From Brassica napus (lineage: Eukaryota; Streptophyta; Magnoliopsida; Brassicales; Brassicaceae), in NCBI RefSeq assembly GCF_020379485.1, contig NC_063448.1:7463726-7527725 (forward strand): DNA of 64,000 bases. Reading direction: 5' to 3'. The notes beneath the pieces are model-generated. The model saw only the letters and a list, made by a program, of their open reading frames with translations. It made no database searches and was not told the origin of the DNA. The position numbers and the translations under genes are program-made. This document shows positions 48,504-59,705 of the stretch, one piece after another. The number at the start of each line of letters is the position of its first letter. Within the stretch, counting starts at the first letter, position 1.

Positions 48504-49973
48504 TGATGTTAGGAGTTTTCAAGGCTCCTAAGACAAATGTTGTAGTATAAATGATTGTCGAACCAGTTCTGAGAGATATCAAAGCACCGAGAATGCAAGT
48601 AATCACTTAATCTAAGTGCAACCAATGATTTAGATGGGTTTTTAAACTATAACTAACTAAAAGGAATAACTAAATGATGCTTTCTTAACTATGGGAAAAG
48701 AGAACTCATGGATATAGGGATTAGAACTCGGGTGATCAAGTTTTGAACTAAGGATGGCAAATGATCAATCAAACTATCAACCTTAAGCTTAGACACAATC
48801 CTAAACAAACTCTATGTCTAGATGAATGTTCATTTACTAACACAATTCAAACATCAAATGTCTTTGGTTGAATAATATGAAAGCAATCATATCTAGCAAG
48901 TCCAATGGCTATCTTAGCACCTCTAACAACAAATGTCTTTGGCAAAGTATGCTAAAAGCTTAGAAGAGTTGTCTCGGGCATTTCCTCGAACACCTTTCAG
49001 GTGAGAAATGCCTAAGGATCAACAACTGAGTGACCAACTCAGAAGATGCATTATGTTCACTCTGTTAACAAGGAAATATGAATGATCTACACTAAAACAT
49101 CCTAGCTCTAACCTAATCACCCTTAATCTCCCTAACCCATGAATTCAAAAGGTGATTACTCACTAATCTCCATGATTCCTCTTAAACCCATGTTGGATTT
49201 CAGATTAATCATGTAGAGATACACAGAAAATAGATAATAAAACACAGAATTTCAATAACAAAACTGATCAATTGATTCAAGAGATGACTTTCCAAAGGTT
49301 TTTGGTGGTTTTTCTTAAGAACAAAGATGATCCGCCTCCTGGTGGCTTACAGAGTATTAAAACATAGGTTTAGAAAATAAAAACGTGCATAATGAAATGA
49401 CCGAAAGGCCCTTGAGAAATCATAAGTTCGAGCAGAAATAAGACGCGCAGCGACCTCCGCTCGTCGCTCCGACAAGTCGCTCCATGCTTCGGAAGCGACC
49501 TCGCTGTGTCGCTGCGAGAGGTCGCTCCGGACTCATTCTCGCATCTCCGAGTGATGAAAATGCAAGCGACTCCTCCCTGTCGCTCCGTGAAGTCACTCCA
49601 TGCTTCGGGAGCGACCTCGCTGTGTTGCTGCGAGAGGTCGCTCCGGACTCGTTCTCGCGTCTCCGGGTGATCAAAACGCGAGCGACTCTTCCCTGTCGCT
49701 CTGGTAAGGTCGCTCTGATAGGGAGATCAGAGAGACTTGATGGTGTCGCTCCGGACTGGTCGCTCCGGTAAGGTGCTCGCCCAATGATCACTTTAAACAC
49801 TTCTTTTGAACTCCAATTGCACACAAATGTCTCCAAGAACTCCATGTGGTACTCCAATACCTAATAAGGACTCATGTATGCAAAATGCAACCTAAACATG
49901 GCTAAATCCTAATCTATATGATCAAAATGCACATGGGTGAATGGATAAAACAATAGAAATATGCAAGATATCA
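48504..49973 (-). repeat. 5' LTR of the Athila element
   Basis: 1,470 bp, co-linear with the 3' LTR over its full length. The agcgac / gtcgct block is at ~49447-49770. Confidence 0.95.
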
Positions 49974-49978
49974 ACCGT

Positions 49979-52900
49979 CACTACAAGAAATATGTACATT
50001 GTTAGCGCTGAAAATATGCTATATTAGATGTTTGATAGCGAATTAATAAATGCTATGTATACGGCAGCCATCATAGGTACCCCTTCTACGATAGCATTTT
50101 TTTGGAATGCTATGAAATATACACATATCATAGCAATACTCCTATGATGTTATTACTTTTTACCATAACATTTATAGTTTGCTATTATAGAATGAAGATT
50201 ATAATAGCATTGATCTATGAATCTTGATAATACATTTATATATATATAAATTATCCGGAATGTATATTTAATTTCTTTTTAAAACATAAATTAGAATTAA
50301 TTTATAATTAAATCAGTTAAGTTGACTAAAAATAATAAATTGGTATTTTTATAAATTGAATTTTGGTTTACATGGTTTACAATTACAATTACAATTACAT
50401 GGTTTACTATTACAAAATGGTTTACTAATCAAACCACCGCAGCATCTAAACCCTAAACACATGTTCTCTCCGCCGCACCACCACACTACGACCACGCCTT
50501 GCACAACCGCCGCCGAGACCACGCCTTGCACCACAGACGCCGAGACCACGCTTTGCCTTCTCCATAGTCAAGCCTCTTGTACATCCTCCAACTTCCTTTA
50601 CCAAAAACAAATCAAAATCAGATTCAAAGGGGAGCAAGAGATAGAGAGAGACGCGACTCTGTCACACCGCCTCCGGATCTGTTCTCTCCATCTCACTACA
50701 ATCCGACTAAGTGAAGAGATAAAAAGAGACACCCTGTTCTTGTGAGTTTCAGATCTGTAACTTTTCTTTGAAAGCAATTTCAGATATGTAACTTCATGAA
50801 CAAAAGAGAGAGTTGACAGGAGAAGAAAGATAAGACATGAGAAGAGTCATACATTGAGAGGGATGAGAAGAGCTGGTCACGGCCGATAAAAGAAGAGTCT
50901 TCGCGGCGGCGGGAGAGAGTCAGCACGGCTGTGGCTCGTCAGGGATGGGAAGGGAAAATCCGGTGATAGCAGCTCGAATGGAGCAGGGGAGGTAATGAGC
51001 AGAGCAGTATGAAACTTGAGAAGAAGAAATTTTGTGTCTGCAGAAGAAAGAACAAGAGAAAGTAAATGACGAAGGAGGAGAAAAGGAGAAATAATTTTAG
51101 TCCATGGATTCAACTTAATCAACGGTAGGGATAGTAATCCGTGTGCTTTTAGATTGACCAGTAAGATTATTTCTCTTTTTGTATTAATTTATTATTACTT
51201 ATAAATTATAGAAAAGAAAAAAAAGAAAATATGTATATATATATGTTCGTAAATTCTTAAACTGTACCATATGTGTATATAAGACAGTAGCGGTCCTGAC
51301 TATTTCAAGACCACAAGCTAACTAAAAAAAAGGCTGAGATTGGCATGTACAAGGTTCGAACCCAGGCTTCTAAGTGTAAAGATAGATGATTTACACCACT
51401 AGACTAAGAAGACTTTTTGGAAAAATGGCTGAATTTTATTTATATTATTTGAGGGCCGGAAGCCCATGCTTCCTTAGCTTCCCCTCAGGGCCGGGCCTGA
51501 TATAAGATTTAATAAGGTTTGAGGATTGGGTAGGGTTTGAAGTTAATTTTAAGGTTAAGAAGTTTGGATTAAAGATTACGATGTAGGGTTTGAAGATTAG
51601 ATTAAAGTTAGAAAAATATATTTTAAAGTTATATTTTTAAGAATTATATTTCAATTTAGGTTTTAAGTTTGAAGATATTAACTTTAGTATTTATGTATAT
51701 CACTTGGGTTATATGATCTTAGTGTATAGTTTAGGGTTTGGAGTTTAAATTTAAAGGTTATAATATAGTGTTTGAGTTTGAAAATATTAGGTTTGGTGTT
51801 TAGCGTATGATTTGGGGTATGTTGTTTAGGTTTATAAGAAATTTTATAAAAATACATTTATGTAAAGTATCTATTTAAATAAATCTAAGATTTATATATA
51901 ATTATAGGGTTTGGAGTATAGTGTTTTGGGTTTGGATTTAAGATTATATTTTTAATTAAATTTGAGATTTGAAGTTAAATAATAAAAAGATTAGAGTTTT
52001 ATGATTTTTAGTTAGAGTTTAAGGTATATTATTGATTTGGAATATTATATAGGTTTATAGTTTAGGGTTTAAGATTTAGATTTAATATTTGAAATTAAAT
52101 CTCGAGCGTTGATTCAAACACGAAATTAGAATTTAAATTTTAGATTGTATTTTAAAAATGATTTAATTTTGAATTTAAATTTAAGGTTATAGTAATATTA
52201 TGAAAAATTGAAGTTTTAAAGTTTATGTTTAGGGATTTGGGTTTAAACCCTAAAACATAAACTTTAAACACAGTGCTCAAAACTTTAGTATTTTCTTATT
52301 TTAATCTTAAATTTTAAGTTTAATTCAAAATTTATATTTTCATAAATTTAATTTCAAATATTATTTTTAAACCTCAAACCATAAACTATACTTATTTCAT
52401 ATGCCAAACCATAAACTATACTTATTTCATATAAATATAATTTAATTTTTAAACATAAATTTTTTTCTTTTGATGAAATTTCAAAATTTTGCAATAAATG
52501 ATGATTTTCACACCTAATACAATTATATAAAATATCTTATAACACAACTCTAATTATCATCTATTCATTACAATTTCATCTATAAATAAAATTTACATTT
52601 CATTAATTTTATAAAACATACATTATTTCATATATCATCCAAAGTATACATACACCAAAGCAATTCTAAGATTGCTAAGTTGTGGTGATTGATTACTACA
52701 ATTAGAGGGATAAGTGAATTAGGGTTTAGGAGATGTAGAATCAAGCTCACTTTTTCTTAGGGTTCTAACAGAAAAGGGAAAATGAGAGATAAGAGAGAGG
52801 GAAAACAAGAGATAAAAGAGATGAGAGGGAACGTTTATGAGTTTCACTAAGTTTGCGTTGGGAAACCTGATTTTAAGCTTCTGATTATTAAAAAAATTTC

Positions 52901-53014
52901 ATAGCGTTTATATAATGCTATTATAGAGTTATGAAATTTTAAACTCATCTACGATAACAGTTCAGTAAAACGAGCTATAGTATTGTGCTATGAATGTGGA
53001 CTTTTTTTGTAGTG
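49979..53014. mobile_element. CACTA element 2, non-autonomous, 3.0 kb
   Basis: Ends are cactacaagaaatatg at 49979 and tttttttgtagtg at 53014, with the 3-bp duplication cgt at 49976-49978 and 53015-53017. Subterminal regions carry many atagca / tgctat motifs in both orientations. No transposase is visible. 50340-51120 is less AT-rich, with open frames on both strands but no recognisable domain, possibly captured host sequence; 51500-52700 is AT-rich with agggtttgaagatt-like repeats. Confidence 0.88.
51277..51507 (-). mobile_element. hAT-like MITE with a tRNA-like core, inserted in CACTA element 2
   Basis: The insert is 51285-51499 (215 bp), flanked by 8-bp atataaga at 51277-51284 and 51500-51507. 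Ends are imperfect inverted repeats (cagtagcggtcctga versus, reverse-complemented, caggcccggccctga). An 8-bp duplication and CAG... ends suggest hAT. On the minus strand the middle holds a tRNA-like stretch with an A-box-like tagtctagtgg and a B box gggttcgaacc. The module ggaagcccatgcttcctt near the right end is shared with the insert at 60222-60455. Confidence 0.7.
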
Positions 53015-53017
53015 CGT

Positions 53018-53930
53018 CTATGTATTTCGTTACATTTCTGGTGTGCGGTGCTTCTCACCATCACCGGAAAAAAACTCACATTTTTCTCTTGTTCTTCCTT
53101 GCCTTCTTCACCTATGAGATTACATGGTATTTGTTGCAGATCGGGTCTATGAGTTTTCAGTTGTTCGGTTGCTTCCCACGGTATTGTAGGCTGTTCCAGT
53201 CAATATTGACTGCTCCTCTTCTTCCTTAGATTTCATCTAATGTTAGGAACTGCATCTCCTTGGTTGGGTCAGAGTTTATTCGTCTTTGATTTTGTATTCC
53301 TCGTCGTTAGCTTACCATCAATAGTCTCTGATCGTTTTGGTTTTCAAGATCTAGTTTTTGGTGTTCTGACTTCTATGCTCTCTTTCATAGCTCGAGGACG
53401 GCTCCATAGTTTTCTGATTTCGCTCCGTCTCCCTTTCCTTCTCTATTCTTGCATCTCTTTGCAGCATTCATCGCATCTCTGGTGGCTCTCCCTTTCACCA
53501 TGTTTGCCACTCGAGATTTGGATAATGTTTTCGTTCGTGTATGCTATGTGGGCTTGGAAGGTTATTTTTGGTCTCAAGTTTAGTCTCTTATTTTTTGGTG
53601 GTTGTCTTCCATTCTCCCTCTCTCAAGTTGTTTCTTTTCTTTCCATGTTTTCCTTGGTATAGGTGAGCGGAGTTAGTCTCTTGGAGCTTTGGTCTCTTCT
53701 ATCCAGAGCTTTGTGGTTTTTCACTTGCATGTCGTCTTGTATGTTCTTTTTTAGTTTGTGAGGTGTTTCTTACTTTTTAGCTACTGGTTGTGATTCCGGT
53801 GTTTTAGGCATATATTTTCCTGCTTTTTGGTGGCTTTGGCCTTTCGATTATTATTCTCTCTTTGGCCCGCTTTCTTAGTTTATGCGTTGGTTGTCTAGTT
53901 TCTTATTCTTAATTTGATTATCTTATGGTA
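53018..53930. other. C/T-rich right part of the split Helitron, no gene
   Basis: The sequence is T-rich with frequent ctt/tct tracts. Long open frames (53240-53662) encode hydrophobic Phe/Ser/Leu-rich peptides expected from composition; no domain is recognised. Confidence 0.5.
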
Positions 53931-54251
53931 CTAATAGTGAAATAAATATAATTTGTAAATGAAATAATAAAAATTAATAAAAATAATAAAATGATGAAAA
54001 GTCGTGCTATTTTTAGATGTGAATAAATTAAATATTTAAAATATATTTATACTATTTTATTTATTTCTTGAATTTTAGAGACCAATAAGTGTGAGAAGGA
54101 TTAAATAATACACAATTAGAAATTGATGGAGAAAATTGCAATAATTTAAAAGAAGAAGAATTTAAATACAAAAAAAACATGAGGACACATGTTAACAAAC
54201 TCTCCTTCCACATGTCATAAGAAGGGAAAAAGCCAACTTTATATATATAGA

Positions 54252-54984
54252 TTCTTACCTCTTAGCTGGTGGTTGTCCTTATCGTTCGTTATGTATGTCT
54301 CTTCCTGCTTCGTGGTGATTTTAGCCTTCTGTTGATTATTTTTCCTCTAACCCGCTTTCTTGGTTCTTTGCATTGGTCTTTGATCACGCTCCTTTGTGTT
54401 CGAACGATTGCTTTATCTCAAGATTATCTTTCTACCTTTTTCTGACTTTTGATTGTTTTGGCCAAGACACTCAATGATAAAGTGGGGTAAGTTAATTTTC
54501 GTTCTTGATCGCCTTTGAGCTCTGGACCTTTGTTGAGTTAGTGTTACTTTGGTATTTTGTTTTCTATGATTATGGAGGTTTTATGTTTAGATTATGTGTT
54601 TTGCTTTAGTTTAGTTAATATTAAGATAAATATATAGTTGTAAATGAAATAATAGAAAATAGTAAAAACTAATAAAATAGCGAAGGGTTTATGTTATTTT
54701 TAGCAGTGAATAAATTAAATATTAAAATACATTTATATTTTTTACTTATTTCTTTATAGTTTTGCAATTTTTTGAACAATAAAATAGATTATCAAACTTC
54801 AAATGATGATAGTTAGTGTGAGAAAAATTAGATAGTGAATAATTAAAAAATAATGAACCAAATTGCAATAGTCTAAAAGAAAAATGATCTAAAATGTAAG
54901 AAGACAAAAAAAGAGGACACATGTCAACAAACTCTCCTTCCACATGTCATAAGAAGAGAAAAAAGTCTACTTTATATATATAGA
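54252..54984 (-). mobile_element. Second Helitron 5' segment, tandem to the first
   Basis: It aligns with 53767-54251: cttagctggtggttg / tttagctactggttg, cccgctttcttggtt / cccgctttcttagtt, then the shared AT-rich part and the terminal acatgtggaaggag ... tctatatatataaag. Its TC end is at 54984, preceded by A. I see no matching CTAG end, so it is either a truncated second insertion or a tandem duplication. Confidence 0.6.
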
Positions 54985-55150
54985 TATAAAATATACAGAA
55001 TACAGAATACTATAACCTTTGAATGCTACATGTACAAACTTAATTTTTTGTGTTTGTTATGTATATGCATTCCATTTTCTCTACATAATATAAGTGAACG
55101 TTGCATAAAAAAGAACATAATATAGGTGAACAAAAAAAAAGGATGATACA
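54985..55150. other. Short AT-rich spacer
   Basis: Nothing recognised. It includes an earlier copy of cataatataagtgaac (55084) and cataatataggtgaac (55116). Confidence 0.4.
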
Positions 55151-57942
55151 TATAATATAGGGGAATTTGCCAAAATTAATTCACAACTTGATTTTAACCT
55201 CAAACCTATACCCAAACTTGAATCAAATGCAAAACTAACGTAAAAGCCTTGTGAAATTATAGCTCAGCCCCTTGTGACCAAACAAAAAAACAGAAGCCAT
55301 TTTTACGAATATAGCTCCAGTAAATCGTCTGAGATGTTGGAAGTCGTCTGGACGACTTCAAAGTAAGTCTTCTGTTGTAGCTGATCTTAAAAATAATTTA
55401 TAAATTTTTTAAAAAATATTTTGATAAGCGAAAAATTAAAATCATGTAATTATAAACAGATTTATGTGATATAAATTAAAATATAACAAAATTGAATTGT
55501 TTTCAACATAGATGAGTGTAGGTAGTGAATCATGGTTTTCTTTGGTCTAGGGTTTGGCAACATATGTTGTAGTATTGTATGTATTCTTAGGGTTAGATTT
55601 TGGAAAGATTAAATGTTTTTTGAAAAATTAAATTTTTACCTATACGTGTTTATTTGTGTGTATAGTAAACACTTTTGAAGTTTAATTTGATTTTATGAAG
55701 TGTTTAGTTAGTTAATTAAGTTTAGGGGTTATGTTTAGGGTCTAGACGACTTCCATGTAAGTCGTCTGGAGAAGAAATTAAAACAAACGACTTACATGTA
55801 AGTCGTCCAAATATTCCCTCCTAAAACTTTTTTAAAAATTATTTTCCCGCTTAAATATTTTAAACCAGACGACTTACTTGTAAGTCGTCTAATAAGTCTT
55901 CTATTTTAGTTTCCCGCTAAAAATATTTTAATTTCCCGCTAAAAATATTAAAGTCTTCTGGACGACTTACAAGTAAGTCGTCTAGGAAGTCATCTGAATC
56001 AAAAATATTTAACCTAATTGGATTTTTTGTCTCCCTATATAAAGAAAAATTTACACATTCTCTCTTCTCTTCTCAAATGGCTGCAACAAAAATGTAATGT
56101 TCATCATTCTAAAACTCTTCAACCTCTCTCTAATCTCTTTGACTTGAAAACACCAAACTTTATATGAATTTTTCAGTTTTGTCTCATGTCTTTCTTACTA
56201 ATCTATCTTTTTTTGCAGGTTTTTAATCAGATGATACTCATCTTCCATTCATTTAAAGGTAGATCTATTAATTTTATATATGTATTTTTGTGTGTTCTAT
56301 AATGGGAGATTTATCTAATCTTCCACTCTTTTTCTCTGTTTTTAAGCCATTTGAACGTTTTTGGATATGCAGGTTTTTCAGATCTGGATTTGATATGCAA
56401 GTTTTTCAGATCTGGAACGACTTACCTGTTAGTCGTCTAAAATATAATGCACTAGACGACTTCCAGGAAGTCTTCCAGATGACTTCCAAACGACTTCCAG
56501 GAAGTCTTCCAGACGACTTCCAGGAAGTCTTGAAGTCTTCCAGACGACTTCCATTTCAGTTGTCTGGACTTCCTGGAAGTCGTCTGACGAAGTCTCCCTT
56601 TCATAATAGATCTGAGCGTTTTGGTAAGTTTTTATGTCTGATTTTTCTTCATTTGGTAACTTCTTGTTGTATAAAATTCTTACTTTTTTCCCAAACTAAA
56701 ACTCTCCAAACCCACTCTAATCTCTTTGACTTGAAAATACCAAACTTTATATGAATTTTTCAGTTTTGTCTCATGTCTTTCTTACTAATCTATCTTTTTT
56801 TGCAGGTTTTTAATCAAATGGTACTCATCTTCCACTCATTTAAAGGTAGATCTATTAATTTTAGATATGTATTTTTGTGTGTTCTATATAGGTAGATTTA
56901 TATAATCTTCCACTCATTTTCTCTGTTTTAAGCAATTTGAACGTTTTTTGGATATGCAGATTTTTCAGATCTGGATTTTATATGCAGGTTTTTCAGATCT
57001 GGAAGACTTCTGGGACGACTTACCTGTTAGTCGTCTAAAATATAATGCACTAGACGACTTCCAGGAAGTCTTCCAGACGACTTCCATTTCAGTCGTCTGG
57101 ACTTCCCGGAAGTCTTCTGACGAAGTCTTCTTCCATATCAAGTGGAGTCCAAGCTTTTCTTTTTAGAGGAATGATCTATAATAGTTTTGTTTGTGGTCTA
57201 CTCTTTTAGTTGTGAATTTTTTGTAAAATCAGTAATAATGTTTCCCAAGATGTAATACATGTGCTAACAATGTGTTTATACATTTACAAATCAATGAAAT
57301 AATAGACTTCAATAGCCTTTTTCTTATCTTTGGATCTCTCATATGCATAATAAACTCCAATGGTCTTTTTCTCATCTTAATAAACAAGAATGTTGGTAGC
57401 TTCATATTGATACAACATTTTAAGAAGCATTTTAACCCTTCTTCCAACTCATAACAATAATCATCATTAGTGTCTATAACAATAATACTTAAGAGAAGAA
57501 AACAAACAATAGTAACTAGTCAAAGCATATCATATTTTTTATAAGTTTATTTTGAAAAACTTAGTCAAATTTAGTAAAACTAAGGGAGAAAACATATTTT
57601 GAAAATATGAGTTTTACATATCTTGAAGTTACTTATCACTCTTAAAAATACAAGTTATTCAAAAACTAGCGTAGAAGACTTAAAAACTAGCGTAGAAGAC
57701 TTCCATGGAAGTCTTCTCGGATCAGTTAGAAATTTTAATTAACGTGAATGTTGGTAACCTCATAAATATCATCAATTAAGTTAAAATTTCATTCAGTAGC
57801 CCAAATATTCATTAATAAACATGAATTAACAAGAAAATGTTAAAAATTCTTTATAGTTTTAGATAAAATGCAAGTTTATTAAACATTGACGCAGCCGACA
57901 TCCACGGAAGTCGTCTAGTAGACTTCCAGAGAAGTCATCCAT

Positions 57943-58182
57943 TTAGGTCATTTTTGCAATTAAAATTTTACAAATACTCTGTTGTAATGAGTAAGTTAAC
58001 TCTACAGACTCTGTGTTCATGTCCAGAGTATAATCTTCTTGAGCCATTGCAACAAGATCAGCATGTGTCGAACCTTCACTCAAAAGTAACATTCTCGCTC
58101 CTTTGAAATGATCAACCACAAAATTCCAAGATCCATCTTTCAACAACCATTCTCCATACACTGCATGTAACTGACGCATCAT
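57943..58182 (-). pseudogene. Mutator-like transposase N-terminal exon, shortened copy
   Basis: MMRQLHAVYGEWLLKDGSWN, VVDHFKGARMLLLSEGSTHA and DYTLDMNTESVELTYSLQQ match the MULE1 fragment closely; the sequence then leaves the homology (SICKILIAKMT) and stops. The PPIHVASDRQVQ block present in MULE1 is missing. No catalytic domain is present. Confidence 0.6.
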
Positions 58183-58279
58183 CTGAAAAAGCCAAAATAA
58201 AACACATTAGCAAACATAGAACAAAGAAAACTAAAGTTTATTAAAGATCGACGCGGACGACTTCAATCAAACTCTTCCA

Positions 58280-59030
58280 GATGACTAAAATATAAGTCGT
58301 CTGGTCAACGCAGAGGTTATTTTTGCAATTGACTTTGAAATATGTTATCTGAGACGACTGAAAAATAAGTCATCTACTTTTGTTTGGTTAAAAAAAACTC
58401 CAAAAAGCTAGACGACTTACATTTCAGTCATCATAGGTTAGTTTTGCATTTGACTGGATTATTTCAGAAGTTTGACTTTCCTGATGACTTACATTTCAGT
58501 CGTCTGGTGAAAAATTGAAATATCAATAATTTATTAAAACTCGACGACTTACACTTAAGTCGTCATAGGTTAGTTTTGCAATTGAAAAATAAAACTTCAA
58601 TATTTAATTATATATAGACGACTTACAATTCAGTCGTCCGTCCGACGACTTACATGTAAGTCGTCCAAAATTTTATTCCGAGATTCTGGTCAAACCTCGT
58701 AAATCCTGGGGGACTTACATGTAAGTCGTCGGACGGACGACTGAATTGTAAGTCGTCTATAGATAATTAAATATTGAAGTTTTATTTTTCAATTGCAAAA
58801 CTAACATATGACGACTTAATTGTAAGCCGTCGAGTTTAAATAAAATATTGATATTTCAACTTTTCACCAGACTACTGAAATGTAAGTCATCTAGGTTCTT
58901 TGGAGATTTTTTTGTAACCAAACAAAAGGAGACGACTTATATTTCAGTCGTCTCAGAAAACAGATTTCAAAGTCAATTGCAAAAATAACCTCTGCATTGA
59001 TCAGACGACTTCGTCTACAGCCAGACGACT
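58280..59030. repeat. Long inverted repeat inside MULE2
   Basis: The left arm is ~58280-58664 and the right arm ~58712-59030, around a ~47-bp spacer. Inner arms pair almost perfectly (gacgacttacaattcagtcg with its complement, cttcaatatttaatta with taattaaatattgaag, agttttgcaattgaaaaata with its complement). The left arm has an extra ~80 bp around gtttgactttcctgatgac. Confidence 0.82.
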
Positions 59031-59705
59031 TCGTCTACAGCCAGACGACTTACGAGGTAAGTCGTCTGGACGAACAGATCTGGAAAAAAACTCGATTTCA
59101 TACCTTAAATTGGTGAGATAACTTCCTTAGCACACATAAGGCTTCTCCAAGCACACAGAATCTCAAACGAAAGTGACCCACCTAGAATCGTTAGCTTCTA
59201 TGACTCTATGAACCATAAAAAATGTAGAATCAAAATTTTGAGTTTTTTTAGTTGAATGTGGAGAGAAAGTGAGAGAGATGTTGTGTTTAGTTCATAAGAA
59301 TGAAGAAAGAAGAAGGGTAAATCGATTTTGGAAGCATTAAGAGCTTCAAATTAGTTGTTCATGGTGGTTGGGGTATTGATGACAATGACAATCTTGTAAT
59401 TACTTGAAGATGATGAGGGTGAGAGAGTAAAAATGTTATTTTCGAAAAAAAAAAAATTTGATGGCATTTTCGTGAATTATATGAACTTGTGGGGTGAATA
59501 GGGCAAAACTAATTTCCAAAAAAAAGAGATTAGTTTTGTGTTTGATTTTGAGTTCTAGGTCAATTTTGCAAAAAAATCCTATAATATAAGCGCATGCAAT
59601 ACCGCCATTATTATCAGCATAAATGTACAGAATTAAAAGGAGCTAGGCGGATGATTATGTGACAAACACGAACTACATATTTATATTCGTTACGATAGAT
59701 GATGG

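Larger units (their letters stand above)
36648..49973 (-). mobile_element. Athila-type Ty3/Gypsy LTR retrotransposon, 13.3 kb, near-complete
   Basis: Two 1,470-bp LTRs (36648-38117, 48504-49973) begin TGATGTTAGG and end GATATCA; the host target accgt is duplicated at 36643-36647 and 49974-49978. On the minus strand the order is LTR, PBS, gag (broken by one stop), pol (one 1,349-codon frame), a long non-coding spacer, an ATHILA ORF-1-like gene in the env position, polypurine tract, LTR. LTRs differ by roughly 28 substitutions (~1.9%) with no length difference, so insertion is recent on a plant time scale. Confidence 0.96.
36252..54251 (-). mobile_element. Helitron (~1.6 kb of its own DNA) split by nested insertions
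   Basis: Read on the minus strand, the 5' end is tctatatatataaag starting at 54251 (preceded by A) and the 3' end is ccgcgcgaagcgcgg (perfect hairpin) followed by acaccccctag at 36252, then T. Own sequence is 36252-36647 plus 53015-54251; between lie the Gypsy element (36648-49973) and CACTA element 2 (49979-53014). Removing both restores continuous sequence across gccctcaccgt|ctatgtatt. No Rep/helicase coding is seen. Sequence of the 5' part (acatgtgtcctc, acatgtggaaggag) recurs at 54252-54984. Confidence 0.7.
55151..59588. mobile_element. MULE2: second copy of the MULE1 family, with intact 9-bp target duplication
   Basis: The element is 55160-59579 (4,420 bp), flanked by tataatata at 55151-55159 and 59580-59588. 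Left end ggggaatttgccaaaatt; right end, reverse-complemented, ggatttttttgcaaaatt. Order as in MULE1: TATA-like ccctatataaag at ~56034, two tandem ~500-bp blocks (~56100-56640, ~56690-57130), transposase N-terminal exon (57943-58182, minus) and the long inverted repeat (58280-59030). Palindromes of the form gacgactt...aagtcgtc are frequent (for example 55743, 55787, 55868, 55960, 58643). Relative to MULE1 it carries extra sequence around 57530-57940. Confidence 0.93.

Noticed and set aside
50356..50745. 129-codon open frame inside CACTA element 2
   Set aside because: No known domain; His/Thr-rich repeats and overlapping open frames on the other strand suggest chance, though captured host DNA remains possible.
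53240..53662. 140-codon hydrophobic open frame
   Set aside because: T-rich composition gives Phe/Leu/Ser by default; lies in Helitron sequence duplicated elsewhere without keeping the frame.
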